DNA from: UBA5734 sp964528645
Lineage (GTDB): Bacteria > Bacillota > Clostridia > Saccharofermentanales > UBA5734
Assembly: GCA_964528645.1 (NCBI GenBank)
Contig: CAZGSR010000002.1
Coordinates: 1 to 64,000, forward strand
DNA: 64,000 nucleotides
Direction of reading: 5' to 3'
Made by a program: the position numbers and the translations under genes. Positions 24,623-33,143 of this stretch are shown here, piece after piece. The notes under the pieces are model-generated. The model was not told the origin of the DNA. It was given only the letters and a program-made list of their open reading frames with translations, and did not search any database. Every line of letters begins with the position of its first letter. The first letter of the stretch is position 1.

Positions 24623-25252
24623 ATGAAAAGCCAGACACGCGCCGGGATTGTCCTGGCGGTTTTATTGTTCGCCTGGTCTACCGCACTGGCAGCGCCGTTT
24701 CGCTATTTTGCCACCATGATCCGGAACGGAGCCGAGTTTCTGGCTGGTCTGACCCGTGCTTCCGATGCCCTCGCCGCATGGCTGACCTACCTGATCATGG
24801 CGATCATCGTCGCGTTGCTGTTCTGGCTTGGCAAGAGCCGCCAGCGCCTGTACATCGCGGGGTTCGCCTCTCTGTCCGAAGTCATCTACCACCTCTGGAT
24901 CTGCATCGAAAACAACCGCGTGTATGATGTCTCGCTGCCGATCACGATCGGCCTGGCCCTGGCCCTTCTGTTCCTGCTGATTCCAGCCCGTTCCCCGGGT
25001 CTGTGGCTGTCGGACGCTTTCATCGTGTCGATACCAGGCCTGATCATCGTCGAGGGCTTTCTGACCGGTCTGTTTTCCGCCCTGGACTGGCCCTTTGACA
25101 TGCTTGCGCCCATGCTGATCGTGCCCTCGGACAGCCTGGCCCAGAATCTGGCTGGCTGGCTCTCGCTGCCGCAGCTGGTCTGGTCGATCCTGCTGCTGAT
25201 CCTGGCTGTGCTGCCTCAGATCTTGCTCTCACAGGGCCGGGCCAAAGGCTGA
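24623..25252 (+). CDS. Membrane protein of unknown function upstream of ligA
   Basis: 209 residues from an ATG with CAGGAG eight bases upstream. About six membrane segments, the first possibly an uncleaved signal ('GIVLAVLLFAWSTALAAPF'). No recognised family. It lies 24 bases before ligA and likely shares its promoter. Confidence 0.7.
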   Translation: MKSQTRAGIVLAVLLFAWSTALAAPFRYFATMIRNGAEFLAGLTRASDALAAWLTYLIMAIIVALLFWLGKSRQRLYIAGFASLSEVIYHLWICIENNRVYDVSLPITIGLALALLFLLIPARSPGLWLSDAFIVSIPGLIIVEGFLTGLFSALDWPFDMLAPMLIVPSDSLAQNLAGWLSLPQLVWSILLLILAVLPQILLSQGRAKG

Positions 25253-25276
25253 CATAGAAAGGGACGGAACTTTTTC

Positions 25277-27307
25277 ATGGCAAAAGCAAAAAAGAATCCG
25301 GACATCCCGGAGCTCAGAGAACAGATCGAGTCTTTGCGGGCAGAAATCGAAGCCCACAGCCGAGCTTATTATGGGCAAGACAATCCGACCATCGGCGATT
25401 TTGAATTCGACCAGCTGATGCAGCGCTTGCGCACCCTCGAGGCGATGGCCCCCGACCTGGCAACACCTGACTCTCCCAGTCGCAAAGTCGGCGGGGCAAT
25501 CAGCACCGATTTGGCGACGACCCGCCACACGGTACCGTTACTGAGCTTGCAGGATGTTTTTGCCGAGTCTGAGGTGGCCGATTTCATCACCCGCATGCAG
25601 AGTGATTTTCCGGAGGCCCGTTTTGTTGTCGAACGGAAAATTGATGGTTTGTCGGTGGCCATTCGCTATGAAAATGGCCGTCTGGTCCGGGGCCTGACCC
25701 GGGGCGATGGCGAGGTCGGCGAGGATGTCACCGCCAATATCCGCCAGATCGCCGATTTGCCCCAGGAGCTGCCGGATGCTTTGCCTGAGCTGGAGGTTCG
25801 CGGCGAGGTTTATTTGCCGGTCGATGCATTCGTGCGTGTCAATGCGCGCCAGGAGGACAGCGGTGGCAAGATTTTTGCCAATCCGCGCAACTGTGCCGCC
25901 GGCACGTTGCGTCAGCTGGACCCGGCCATCGTTGCCGAACGGGAACTGTCCTTGTTCGTGTTCAATGTCCAGGCTGCGACCGGTGTCTCCTTCGCCAGCC
26001 ATTCCGATAGTCTCCAGTACCTGGCCCGGCTCGGTTTTCCGGTCAGTCCCGAATACCAGGTTTGCCAGTCGTTTGAAACCGTCTGGGCGGCAATCACGGC
26101 CATCGGCGAGCAACGGTTTGCCTTGCCCTATGGCATCGATGGTGCCGTCGTCAAAGTCGATGACCTGTCCATCCGCGAACGCCTGGGGGCCACGAGCAAA
26201 GTGCCTCGCTGGGCCATCGCCTACAAATACCCGCCGGAACAAAAGGAAACCCGCCTGCTGGATATCACGGTCCAGGTGGGCCGCACGGGCAGGATCACGC
26301 CGATGGCGATCCTCGAACCGGTCCGTCTGGCAGGGACAACGGTCAGCCGGGCGACGCTGCACAACCAGGACATGATCGATAAGCTCGATGTCCGGATCGG
26401 TGATACCGTTCTGGTCCAGAAAGCCGGCGACATCATCCCAGCCATCCTTTCCGTGCGCAAAGACCAGCGTGCTGGCGACCCGCCGCATTACGAGTTGCCA
26501 CATCATTGTCCAGTCTGTGGTGCTCCAGCCGAGCGCGAACCAGATACCGCTGACCTGCGCTGCACCGGATCTGATTGCCCGGCCCAGATTGCCCGCCATC
26601 TCGTCTACTTTGCTTCCAAAGAGGCCATGGATATCGAAGGCCTCGGCCCAGCCATGGTCGAAACCTTGCTTGCTGCCGGGCTCATCCGCAATCTGGCCGA
26701 CATCTACCAGTTGCCAGGACGCCAGGAAGAACTGGCCAACAGTGACCTGTTCAGGACACGCCAGAAGACGTTGGCCAATTTGCTGGCTGCGATCGAAAAG
26801 TCACGCGACAATAGCCTCGATCGTCTGATCACGGGGCTGGGAATCCGCAACATCGGTCGCCAGGCCTCGCGTATCCTGGCCGAGTTCTTCCCCGACCTGT
26901 ACGCCGTGGCCCGGGCTACCGAACTCGAGCTTATGGCCTTGCCAGATTTCGGTGCCATCAGTGCCAGATCAGTTGTCGATTTTTTCAGCCAAGAGCAAAC
27001 CATGCACCTGATCGACCAACTCGCACAGGCCGGTGTCAACCTCAAGGGCAATCAGACGGACCGGACGAATCTGCCTCTTGCTGGTCAGACCTTCGTCCTG
27101 ACTGGTACGTTGCCGACCCTCGGCCGCGAAGAAGCGACCCGCCTGATCGAGGCCGCCGGAGGCAAGGTTGCAGGCAGTGTCTCGCGCAAAACACATTACG
27201 TCGTGGCAGGTGAAGCAGCGGGCAGCAAACTGGACAAAGCCCGTTCGCTCGGCGTGACGATCCTCGACGAAGCCGGGCTGTTGGTGATGTTGGGCGCAGC
27301 GCGGTAA
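25277..27307 (+). CDS. ligA: NAD-dependent DNA ligase
   Basis: 676 residues, normal for LigA. Domain Ia and 'HSRAYYGQDNPTIGDFEFDQL'-type text (YY and D contacts for NMN), catalytic 'VVERKIDGLSVAIRYENGRL' with the adenylated Lys in KxDG, 'TRGDGEVGEDVTANIRQI', OB fold with 'QVGRTGRITPMAILEPV', the four-Cys zinc site ('HCPVCGAPAEREPD', 'RCTGSDCPAQ'), HhH repeats and a C-terminal BRCT domain ('LAGQTFVLTGTLPTLGREEA'). It seals nicks during replication and repair. Confidence 0.98.
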   Translation: MAKAKKNPDIPELREQIESLRAEIEAHSRAYYGQDNPTIGDFEFDQLMQRLRTLEAMAPDLATPDSPSRKVGGAISTDLATTRHTVPLLSLQDVFAESEVADFITRMQSDFPEARFVVERKIDGLSVAIRYENGRLVRGLTRGDGEVGEDVTANIRQIADLPQELPDALPELEVRGEVYLPVDAFVRVNARQEDSGGKIFANPRNCAAGTLRQLDPAIVAERELSLFVFNVQAATGVSFASHSDSLQYLARLGFPVSPEYQVCQSFETVWAAITAIGEQRFALPYGIDGAVVKVDDLSIRERLGATSKVPRWAIAYKYPPEQKETRLLDITVQVGRTGRITPMAILEPVRLAGTTVSRATLHNQDMIDKLDVRIGDTVLVQKAGDIIPAILSVRKDQRAGDPPHYELPHHCPVCGAPAEREPDTADLRCTGSDCPAQIARHLVYFASKEAMDIEGLGPAMVETLLAAGLIRNLADIYQLPGRQEELANSDLFRTRQKTLANLLAAIEKSRDNSLDRLITGLGIRNIGRQASRILAEFFPDLYAVARATELELMALPDFGAISARSVVDFFSQEQTMHLIDQLAQAGVNLKGNQTDRTNLPLAGQTFVLTGTLPTLGREEATRLIEAAGGKVAGSVSRKTHYVVAGEAAGSKLDKARSLGVTILDEAGLLVMLGAAR

Positions 27308-27364
27308 CGCGCTCTGCTGGGCGGGGGTAGGCGAGCTGGGCCAGGCTGGGGGAGCTGGGCCAGG

Positions 27365-27452
27365 CGACCCCTGGTGCGATTTTCGGCAATTGCCGGTTTT
27401 GGGACCAGCCTTCGTGTGACCCCCGGTGCAATTTTCGGCAACTGCCGCCAAT
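27365..27452. repeat. Two tandem copies of a ~35-bp repeat unit
   Basis: Unit 'GGTGC(G/A)ATTTTCGGCAA' occurs at 27365-27400 and 27418-27452. The same unit ('GGTGCAGATTTCGGCAATTA') is present at 38689-38728 inside the large repeat element there. Confidence 0.75.
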
Positions 27453-27508
27453 GGGGTCACTCTTTAAGCCAAGGCTGGCTACAATCAAGGTAATCGTCGC
27501 TCCTCAGC

Positions 27509-27603
27509 CCGCGTCCCCGCGCCCCCGCGCCCGCGTCCCCGCGCCCCCGCGCCCGCGCCCCCGCGCCCCCGCGTCCCCGCGTCCCCGCGCCCGCGCGCCC
27601 GCG
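27509..27603. repeat. GC-extreme low-complexity block
   Basis: About 95 bases built only from irregular units of CCCCGCG, CCCGCGT and CCCCCGCG, between the convergent ligA and DtxR-type genes. It runs into 'GCGTCCGGTCTCGCCGCT', a string also found at 38843-38862 beside the large repeat. Confidence 0.8.
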
Positions 27604-27620
27604 TCCGGTCTCGCCGCTTC

Positions 27621-28007
27621 TCAGCTTGGCAAAGTCCGGGCGATGTAGTGCAGCCATTTCTGCCGCGTTTCGTCGCTGATGACATGTTCCAGCCGGCAGG
27701 CATCCTGTTCGGCCGTGTTTTCGTCGATCTTGAGGATTTCGATCAGGAAACGCTTGAGCATCTGGTGGCTCTGGGTGATCAGGTGGGCTCGAGCGAGGCC
27801 TGAGTCTGTCAATTGGATGCTGCCGTAAGGCGTGTGCTCGATCAGACCGGCCTGGACCAGATTGGCCAGGACTTTGCTGACGGCAGCCCGGGAGATACCC
27901 AGCTGAGTGGCAACATCGACCGATCGGACAGCATGACCGTCCGGAGCCAATGCCAGGATGGCTTCCAGAAAATCTTCCACAGCAGGTGAGAGTGGTGTAT
28001 GCTTCAT
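27621..28007 (-). CDS. DtxR/MntR-family metal-dependent regulator
   Basis: 128 residues from the ATG at 28007. The winged helix reads 'SPAVEDFLEAILALAPDGHA', 'VRSVDVATQLGISRAAVSKV', 'LVQAGLIEHTPYGSIQLT', followed by the helical dimerisation region with metal ligands ('EQDACRLEHVISDETRQKW', containing Cys, Glu, His). Size equals that of short MntR/IdeR-type proteins without an SH3-like tail. Last gene of the feoA-feoB operon, so it most likely controls iron uptake in response to Fe(II). Confidence 0.9.
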   Translation of the reverse strand: MKHTPLSPAVEDFLEAILALAPDGHAVRSVDVATQLGISRAAVSKVLANLVQAGLIEHTPYGSIQLTDSGLARAHLITQSHQMLKRFLIEILKIDENTAEQDACRLEHVISDETRQKWLHYIARTLPS

Positions 28008-28039
28008 AAAAATTCCATCCCCCGGGCGGAGTTGGTTGA

Positions 28040-30247
28040 TCAGGCGGCAACGCCGATCAGGCGGCCGCCTTGATAGACCAGCAGGGAGATCAGGTAGGCA
28101 ACCCCGATCTGATAGAGAATGGCGGCCAGTGTCCAGCGCCAGCTCTGCATTTCGCGGGCCAGGGCGCCGAGTGCCGCGACGCAGGGCGTATAAAGCAGGG
28201 TGAAGGTCATGAAGGCATAGGCTGCAAGTGGTGTGAAGGTCAAGGCGATCTGCTCCGGGGTGAACAGGATGCCCAGCGAGGCCACGACGGCTTCTTTGGC
28301 GATCAATCCGGTCAAAAGGGCCACGCTGGACTGCCAGTTGCCAAAACCCAGGGGAGAAAGCAGTGGTGCGATCAGGCTGCCCAACAGGCCAAATATGCTT
28401 TGCGAGCTGTCCGTGGCGATGGAAAAGGTCAGCGTGAAGGTCCGGAAAATCCAGATCACGACCGACATGGCAAAAATCAATGTACCGGCCCGGATGATGA
28501 AATCCTGGACTTTGTCCCAGATATGCAGGAACAAGGATTTGGTATCAGGCAGCCGGTAGGGGGGGAGCTCGATGATAAAAGGAGCCTCACTGCCTCTTAG
28601 GACGGTTTTGCTCAGGAGGACCGCCGAAAGGATGGCGACGATGACACCAAGCACATACATCGAAAAGGTTACAAGACCTTTATGGGTGGGGAAGAAAATG
28701 GCGGCGAAAAAAGCATAGATCGGCATGCGCGCGCCACACGACATGAAGGGTGTGATCATGATGGTCAGGCGCCGGTCGCGCTGGTTTTCCAGCGATCTGG
28801 CGGCCATGATGGCGGGTACGGTGCAGCCAAACCCCATCAGCATCGGGATGAAACTGCGTCCGGACAGGCCGAATTTGAGGAACAGCTTGTCAACCATGAA
28901 AGCAGCCCGGGCCATGTAGCCAGTGTCTTCGAGAACGGACAGGAACATGAACAGCAGGGCGATCTGGGGCAGGAAGGTCAGGACGCCACCGACACCGGCA
29001 ATGATGCCATCGACGACCAGGGAGATGACCCAGGGCGATGCTCCGGCCAGCTCAAGGCCGGCCCGCACCCAGCCGCTGAAAATTTCGCTGAAAAAGACGT
29101 CCAGCCAGCCAGTCAGGCGACCGCCCAGGTTTTCGTGGAAGGTAAGCTGGAAAACCAGGAACAAAATCGCAAGGAAGATTGGCAACGCCCAGATGCGGTG
29201 GGTCAGGACCTGGTCGATCCGGTCGGAGCGGGTCAAATCAGATGGGTGCTGGCGATGCTCCAGGACTTGGCGGGTGATGCGGGCGGCTTCCTGGTACAGG
29301 ATCTGCGTTTCTTCATCCGTCTCGGGTTTGAAATCGAGCGGCAATCGGGCCAGGGTTTCCGGCTGCTCGCTGGTATGGTCGTGTTCAGCCTGCAGGGCCC
29401 GGCCCAAGCCAGCGCCCTGGCCAACGCCTGCGCCAGGTCCGTGCCCGGATCCGAGGCCATGTCCCTGTCCGTGGGGGGGATGCCTGTGGCCGGGTCCGGT
29501 AGGCTGGTTGAAGGGCTGGTGTGGCTTGCCTTTGCCCTTGGGATGAATGGGGCTGGCTGCCGGATGGATGGCGGGATGGTGCGGCTGACTGACCGGTCCC
29601 CGCTCTCGACCCACCAGCCCGCGCTCACGACCAGTTGGACCGCGCTCGTGTCCGCGGCCTGTCTGGACATGGCCAGGCTGGTCAAGCGGGACCGCTTCGT
29701 TGCCGAATGGCCGTTCAGACAGGATGTGGTGGTGGTCTCCGTCCCTGTGCCCGAGTGAAATGGCCAGGGTCCTGACGGCATCGATCAGCTCGAGGATGCC
29801 CTGGTTGAGCTTGGCGGAAATGGGCACGACAGGCATGCCAAGCAGGGCTTCGAGGCGCTCCAGGTGCAACAGGTCGCCCCGCTGTTCGATTTCATCCATC
29901 ATGTTCAGGGCCACAATCATGGGCCGGCCGAGTTTTTTCAGCTGCAGGGTCAGGTACAGGTTGCGCTCGAGATTGCTGGCATCGACGATGTTGACAATCA
30001 CGTCCGGCTGGTCTTCCAGAATGTAGTTGCGGGTGACAATTTCCTCGATCGAATAGGGCGACAGGGAATAGATCCCGGGTAGATCGACCAGGGTAAACAG
30101 ATTGGGTCCGCGCCGGATCACACCGACCTTTTTCTCGACCGTCACGCCAGGCCAATTGCCCGTCGTCTGACGCGTGCCTGTCAGGCGGTTGAACAAAGTC
30201 GTCTTGCCGCAGTTGGGATTGCCGGCCAGCGCCAGGTGAATGTTCAC
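28040..30247 (-). CDS. feoB: Ferrous iron transporter FeoB with a large His/Gly-rich insert
   Basis: 735 residues from a GTG at 30247 overlapping the feoA stop (GTGA). N-terminal G domain: G1 'GNPNCGKTTLFN', G2 region 'GNWPGVTVEKK', G3 'DLPGIYSL', G4 'NMMD'. Residues ~168-306 (29330-29746) are a low-complexity insert rich in His, Gly, Pro and Arg (about 17 His), where other FeoBs have a helical linker. The membrane part follows from 'DRIDQVLTHRIWALPIFLAI', with the two Gate motifs ('FGCTVPAIMAAR' and 'MSCGARMPIYAFF') holding the conserved Cys. It moves Fe(II) inward. The insert may bind metal (inference). Confidence 0.95.
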   Translation of the reverse strand: MNIHLALAGNPNCGKTTLFNRLTGTRQTTGNWPGVTVEKKVGVIRRGPNLFTLVDLPGIYSLSPYSIEEIVTRNYILEDQPDVIVNIVDASNLERNLYLTLQLKKLGRPMIVALNMMDEIEQRGDLLHLERLEALLGMPVVPISAKLNQGILELIDAVRTLAISLGHRDGDHHHILSERPFGNEAVPLDQPGHVQTGRGHERGPTGRERGLVGRERGPVSQPHHPAIHPAASPIHPKGKGKPHQPFNQPTGPGHRHPPHGQGHGLGSGHGPGAGVGQGAGLGRALQAEHDHTSEQPETLARLPLDFKPETDEETQILYQEAARITRQVLEHRQHPSDLTRSDRIDQVLTHRIWALPIFLAILFLVFQLTFHENLGGRLTGWLDVFFSEIFSGWVRAGLELAGASPWVISLVVDGIIAGVGGVLTFLPQIALLFMFLSVLEDTGYMARAAFMVDKLFLKFGLSGRSFIPMLMGFGCTVPAIMAARSLENQRDRRLTIMITPFMSCGARMPIYAFFAAIFFPTHKGLVTFSMYVLGVIVAILSAVLLSKTVLRGSEAPFIIELPPYRLPDTKSLFLHIWDKVQDFIIRAGTLIFAMSVVIWIFRTFTLTFSIATDSSQSIFGLLGSLIAPLLSPLGFGNWQSSVALLTGLIAKEAVVASLGILFTPEQIALTFTPLAAYAFMTFTLLYTPCVAALGALAREMQSWRWTLAAILYQIGVAYLISLLVYQGGRLIGVAA

Positions 30248-30483
30248 AGACGGTCCTCCCGCAGCATTTCAATCATGGCGGCATCGCGCTTGCGAATAGA
30301 CAGGTTGTAGTTGCGCAGACGAATTTCCATCGGATCGCCCAATGGGGCAAATTTTCTGACGATCAGCCATGTGCCCGGTGTGACACCCATGGCAATCAGG
30401 CGCTGGCGCAAAGCACCGGTGCCCTGGATGGAGACAATGGTCCCGCTCTCTCCGGGCTTGAACTCTGAAAGCGGCACAGGCAT
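30244..30483 (-). CDS. feoA: FeoA, ferrous iron transport accessory protein
   Basis: 79 residues from the ATG at 30483, preceded by AAGGA. SH3-like FeoA pattern: 'LSEFKPGESGTIVSIQGTGA', 'LRQRLIAMGVTPGTWLIV', 'PLGDPMEIRLRNYNLSIRKRD'. First gene of the feoA-feoB-dtxR operon, with translational overlap into feoB. FeoA binds FeoB and modulates transport. Confidence 0.93.
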   Translation of the reverse strand: MPVPLSEFKPGESGTIVSIQGTGALRQRLIAMGVTPGTWLIVRKFAPLGDPMEIRLRNYNLSIRKRDAAMIEMLREDRL

Positions 30484-30560
30484 GACGGATCCTTTCACCA
30501 GTGATGGTCCTGTAACGGCCAAGTGCAATCGAACACAGCCAAGACAGGACACTGGCCTGG

Positions 30561-30578
30561 TGTTAACTTCGGTTAACA
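30561..30578. promoter_or_regulatory. Palindromic operator candidate upstream of feoA
   Basis: TGTTAAC-TTCG-GTTAACA, a perfect 7-bp inverted repeat with a four-base centre, 78 bases upstream of the feoA start. A plausible site for the DtxR-type regulator encoded at the end of the operon. Confidence 0.6.
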
Positions 30579-30658
30579 TTTTAGCGCACTGAAAGGGATA
30601 GTCAAGCCGCTTTTTCGGGCTGGAACCGGCTATTACCAGCTCTTGAGGAGCTCAGGTA

Positions 30659-30910
30659 TCAGGTGTTGCGATAGATACCGAGTTTGTGCTGACGCATGAA
30701 ATGGTGCAATTTTTCACAATCGGCAGGGTGTTCGCACTCGAACCGGACGTCCATCGATCCGGCGACAGAAATCAGCGAAGCAAAGCCAACCAAGGCTGAA
30801 AGCATGCTGTCCGTAACGAGACGGTCACCCTGCGCCGTAATAAAAGTCACTTTTCCCTGGCAGTTAACCAAAATATCTGTAAATTCTTTGACGGTTTCAA
30901 AGTTGTTCAT
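30659..30910 (-). CDS. HPr-like protein lacking the active-site His
   Basis: 83 residues from the ATG at 30910, which has GAGGA upstream and gives normal HPr size; an ATG at 30970 has no ribosome site. Aligned by eye, 'CQGKVTFITAQGDRLVTDSMLSALVGFASL' (two blocks) matches the HPr stretch around Ser46 ('NLKSIMGVMSLG'), and the Ser is kept ('TDSMLSAL'). The His15 loop 'GIHARPA' is replaced by a shortened N-terminus without His. It resembles Crh-type regulatory HPr proteins, which cannot take PEP-derived phosphate. Function inferred. Confidence 0.7.
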   Translation of the reverse strand: MNNFETVKEFTDILVNCQGKVTFITAQGDRLVTDSMLSALVGFASLISVAGSMDVRFECEHPADCEKLHHFMRQHKLGIYRNT

Positions 30911-31041
30911 ATTTTTCTGTTCCTCATCATCTAAGAAAAGCCCGAAGGCGTAGTTGCTGTTTGTTGCCATATGGAGGTGGCGAGCTCATTGTACACCGAT
31001 ATGGAGCTCTGGTCGAGCGCATTCACCAGAAATTAACATCA

Positions 31042-31050
31042 TGCTATAAT
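31042..31050 (+). promoter_or_regulatory. Extended -10 promoter
   Basis: TGCTATAAT (31042-31050), about 54 bases upstream of the membrane-protein gene; -35 not evident. Confidence 0.55.
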
Positions 31051-31103
31051 GTTGCCCATCACAAGCCTGTCATTTTGTACAGGCACTAAGTGGGGGACTG
31101 GAT

Positions 31104-31556
31104 TTGATCTTTTTTTTCTGGAGCTTGTTCTTATCCGCCATCATGAGCCTGGTTGTCCTGGTCATGCTGTTCAAGGCACTGAGAGTCAATCAGGAACGGC
31201 GCAACCGTCTGGCCCTGGGCTATCTGGCCCCAGTGGCACTGACCGGGTTGTTCCTGGCTCTGATGCTGTCCCTCACCGTGCCTCGCCTGCTCGACACGGT
31301 GAATCTGCTGACTGAAACATACGCGATCGAAGAAGTGCAAGTCGGACGCCAAAACTTGGGCTGGAACAGCCTGACAACCGGTGGGCGTCACTACTTTTAC
31401 AATCAGTGGCAGGTGGCGCTGGAGCCTGGCAGCCAGTACCGGATCGAATACACGCCCAGAAGTGGCTATCTCGTCCGGGCCACTTTGATCGAAACAACGG
31501 TCGTCAATTCCAGAGGCCTGGCCATCCGGGAAGCAGTCGGGGAGGATTTGCCATGA
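31104..31556 (+). CDS. Membrane protein of unknown function coupled to HPr
   Basis: 150 residues from a TTG preceded by GGGGG. Two membrane segments near the N-terminus ('FFWSLFLSAIMSLVVLVMLF' and 'LAPVALTGLFLALMLSL'), then a ~80-residue outside or peripheral domain with strand-rich text ('YRIEYTPRSGYLVRATLIE'). No family recognised. Its stop overlaps the HPr ATG (ATGA), indicating translational coupling. Confidence 0.7.
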   Translation: MIFFFWSLFLSAIMSLVVLVMLFKALRVNQERRNRLALGYLAPVALTGLFLALMLSLTVPRLLDTVNLLTETYAIEEVQVGRQNLGWNSLTTGGRHYFYNQWQVALEPGSQYRIEYTPRSGYLVRATLIETTVVNSRGLAIREAVGEDLP

Positions 31557-31813
31557 TTGTCCGTACAGTCTGCATTGGCAATCCATCGGGTCTGCATGCT
31601 CGCCTGGCGAGCCTTTTTTGTGCCAGGGCCAGGCAATACCGCTGCCGGATTGTGGTCCGGGCCGGGCGCCAGTACATCCCGGCCCGCAACATCCTGGACA
31701 TGATGGCTGCCAACATTCGCCAGGGCCAGTGCATCACGATCCATTGCGATGGCGAGGATGAGACTGTGGCGCTTGAATCCCTGGAGGCATTTTTAAAAAG
31801 TCTGACTGAATAG
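31553..31813 (+). CDS. ptsH: HPr phosphocarrier with His15 but without Ser46
   Basis: 86 residues from the ATG at 31553. 'CIGNPSGLHARLASLFCARA' places the phosphorylatable His at position 15, as in HPr. At the HPr-kinase site the usual 'KSI(L/M)GVM' reads 'RNILDMMAANIRQGQ', that is Asn instead of Ser46. It should accept phosphate from Enzyme I but not be regulated by HPr kinase (inference from known HPr biochemistry). Overlaps the upstream membrane-protein gene. Confidence 0.8.
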   Translation: MIVRTVCIGNPSGLHARLASLFCARARQYRCRIVVRAGRQYIPARNILDMMAANIRQGQCITIHCDGEDETVALESLEAFLKSLTE

Positions 31814-31966
31814 GCGCAGGAGATTCTGACGCGGTTGCAGGCTCGACAAAAATTTCCGGACCAGTTGATTCACAATGGCATGCCCCTGCTGGCACAATGA
31901 TCAAACACCTGCTTCTACATATCAGCGCAGTGGAAGCAGGACTTGTGTCAAGGAGGTCATACTTGT

Positions 31967-32632
31967 ATGAGACGAGAGGAATCCATCCAGCGGAGACTTT
32001 CCAGGCTCGCACCGGCTGACCAGACCGGTTTTTTTATCGCTGCATCGGATTTTGATTTGCTGGACCATGTGTCACGGATGATCAAACGGCAGGGCATGGT
32101 CGGCATGATGGACACAGCCGGCCGGATGCAGTATCTGGTGGATGGGCGCAAAGGTACACCACTGGCTGCCCGGCGCATCATGGACACGACTCAGAAGCTG
32201 GTCCGTGACATGATGATGGACCCGGACGAGCTCAAACCCCTGCGGGTTCTGGCTGTCGATGAGGTCATGAGACGTTGGCAGCTGATGCCTCGTCTCAAGG
32301 GGTACCGCTATCTGCGCTACATGCTGGTCGTGGCAGCAGGCAATGACCGCATGCTCCGTCCGGTGAGCAAAATGCTCTATCCGCTCATAGCTGAGGAATT
32401 CAAGGTTCCGTACAGCCAGATTGAACGAGACATCCGCTACTGTATCAAGACAAAGAACAGTCCGGGACCAGCTGTCTCCAATACAGCTGCCATCAGCATG
32501 ATGTGTGATGAGGTGACCGATCTGGTGATCCAGTGGACGCGGCACATAAAACTGCCCATGGTCGCCGAAACAACCACGGGCAGCTATTCTGTGCCTGGAG
32601 AAAAAACTCCGGATATGGAACTGGGTCAATAA
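31967..32632 (+). CDS. Spo0A C-terminal-domain protein with an atypical N-terminus
   Basis: 221 residues from the ATG at 31967, with AAGGAGG ten bases upstream. Residues ~110-185 match the Spo0A effector domain: 'LMPRLKGYRYLRYMLVVA', 'VSKMLYPLIAEEFKVPYSQ', 'IERDIRYCIKT'. The N-terminal ~90 residues begin 'GFFIAASDFDLLDHVSRMI' like a receiver domain, but the acidic pair and the phospho-acceptor Asp region are missing. It might bind 0A-box-like DNA without phosphorelay control. Whether the organism forms spores cannot be told from here. It converges on the HU gene. Confidence 0.78.
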   Translation: MRREESIQRRLSRLAPADQTGFFIAASDFDLLDHVSRMIKRQGMVGMMDTAGRMQYLVDGRKGTPLAARRIMDTTQKLVRDMMMDPDELKPLRVLAVDEVMRRWQLMPRLKGYRYLRYMLVVAAGNDRMLRPVSKMLYPLIAEEFKVPYSQIERDIRYCIKTKNSPGPAVSNTAAISMMCDEVTDLVIQWTRHIKLPMVAETTTGSYSVPGEKTPDMELGQ

Positions 32633-32649
32633 AGCGCGAGAACGGCAAT

Positions 32650-32925
32650 TCAGCCGTTGACTTTGTCCTTGAGACCTTTGCCAGCCTTGAAAACGGGGGC
32701 TTTGGACTCGGGGATCTTGATCTCCTGCTTGGTGCTGGGATTGCGGCCCTTGCGGGCAGCGCGCTTTCTCACTTCAAAGGTTCCGAAACCAACAAGCACG
32801 ACTTTGTCATCCTTGGACAAAGCATCCGAAATGGAGTCAAGGACGGCAGTGATGGCATTTTCGCTGTCCTTTTTGCTCAGCTTAGTTGATTTAGCGACGG
32901 CATCGATCAGGTCTGTCTTGTTCAT
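32650..32925 (-). CDS. hup: HU-family DNA-binding protein
   Basis: 91 residues from the ATG at 32925 with GGAGG upstream. Full HU pattern: 'MNKTDLIDAVAKSTKLSKKD', 'VVLVGFGTFEVRKRAARKGR', 'NPSTKQEIKIPESKAPVFKA', 'GKGLKDKV'. Nucleoid protein that bends DNA. Confidence 0.97.
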   Translation of the reverse strand: MNKTDLIDAVAKSTKLSKKDSENAITAVLDSISDALSKDDKVVLVGFGTFEVRKRAARKGRNPSTKQEIKIPESKAPVFKAGKGLKDKVNG

Positions 32926-33143
32926 TTGGAGCCTCCTTCAGGCAGTTTTTACTTCTGATATTATCGTACGCAATGAATTCAAGTGTCAAGCCATGACCAA
33001 GCCTTTTTCCAGACCAAATGAACACTGTTTACAAAGATCCTGCGGCAAAATAGCGTGATTCTTGGTCAGGACTGACAAAATGTGACTTGTCAGCTATAAT
33101 ACTGACTGGCACAACCGACCCGGAAGCAAGGAAGAAGAGGAAC

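Noticed and set aside
25538..26599. 353-codon frame antisense to ligA
   Set aside because: No family features or ribosome site; ligA is complete on the plus strand.
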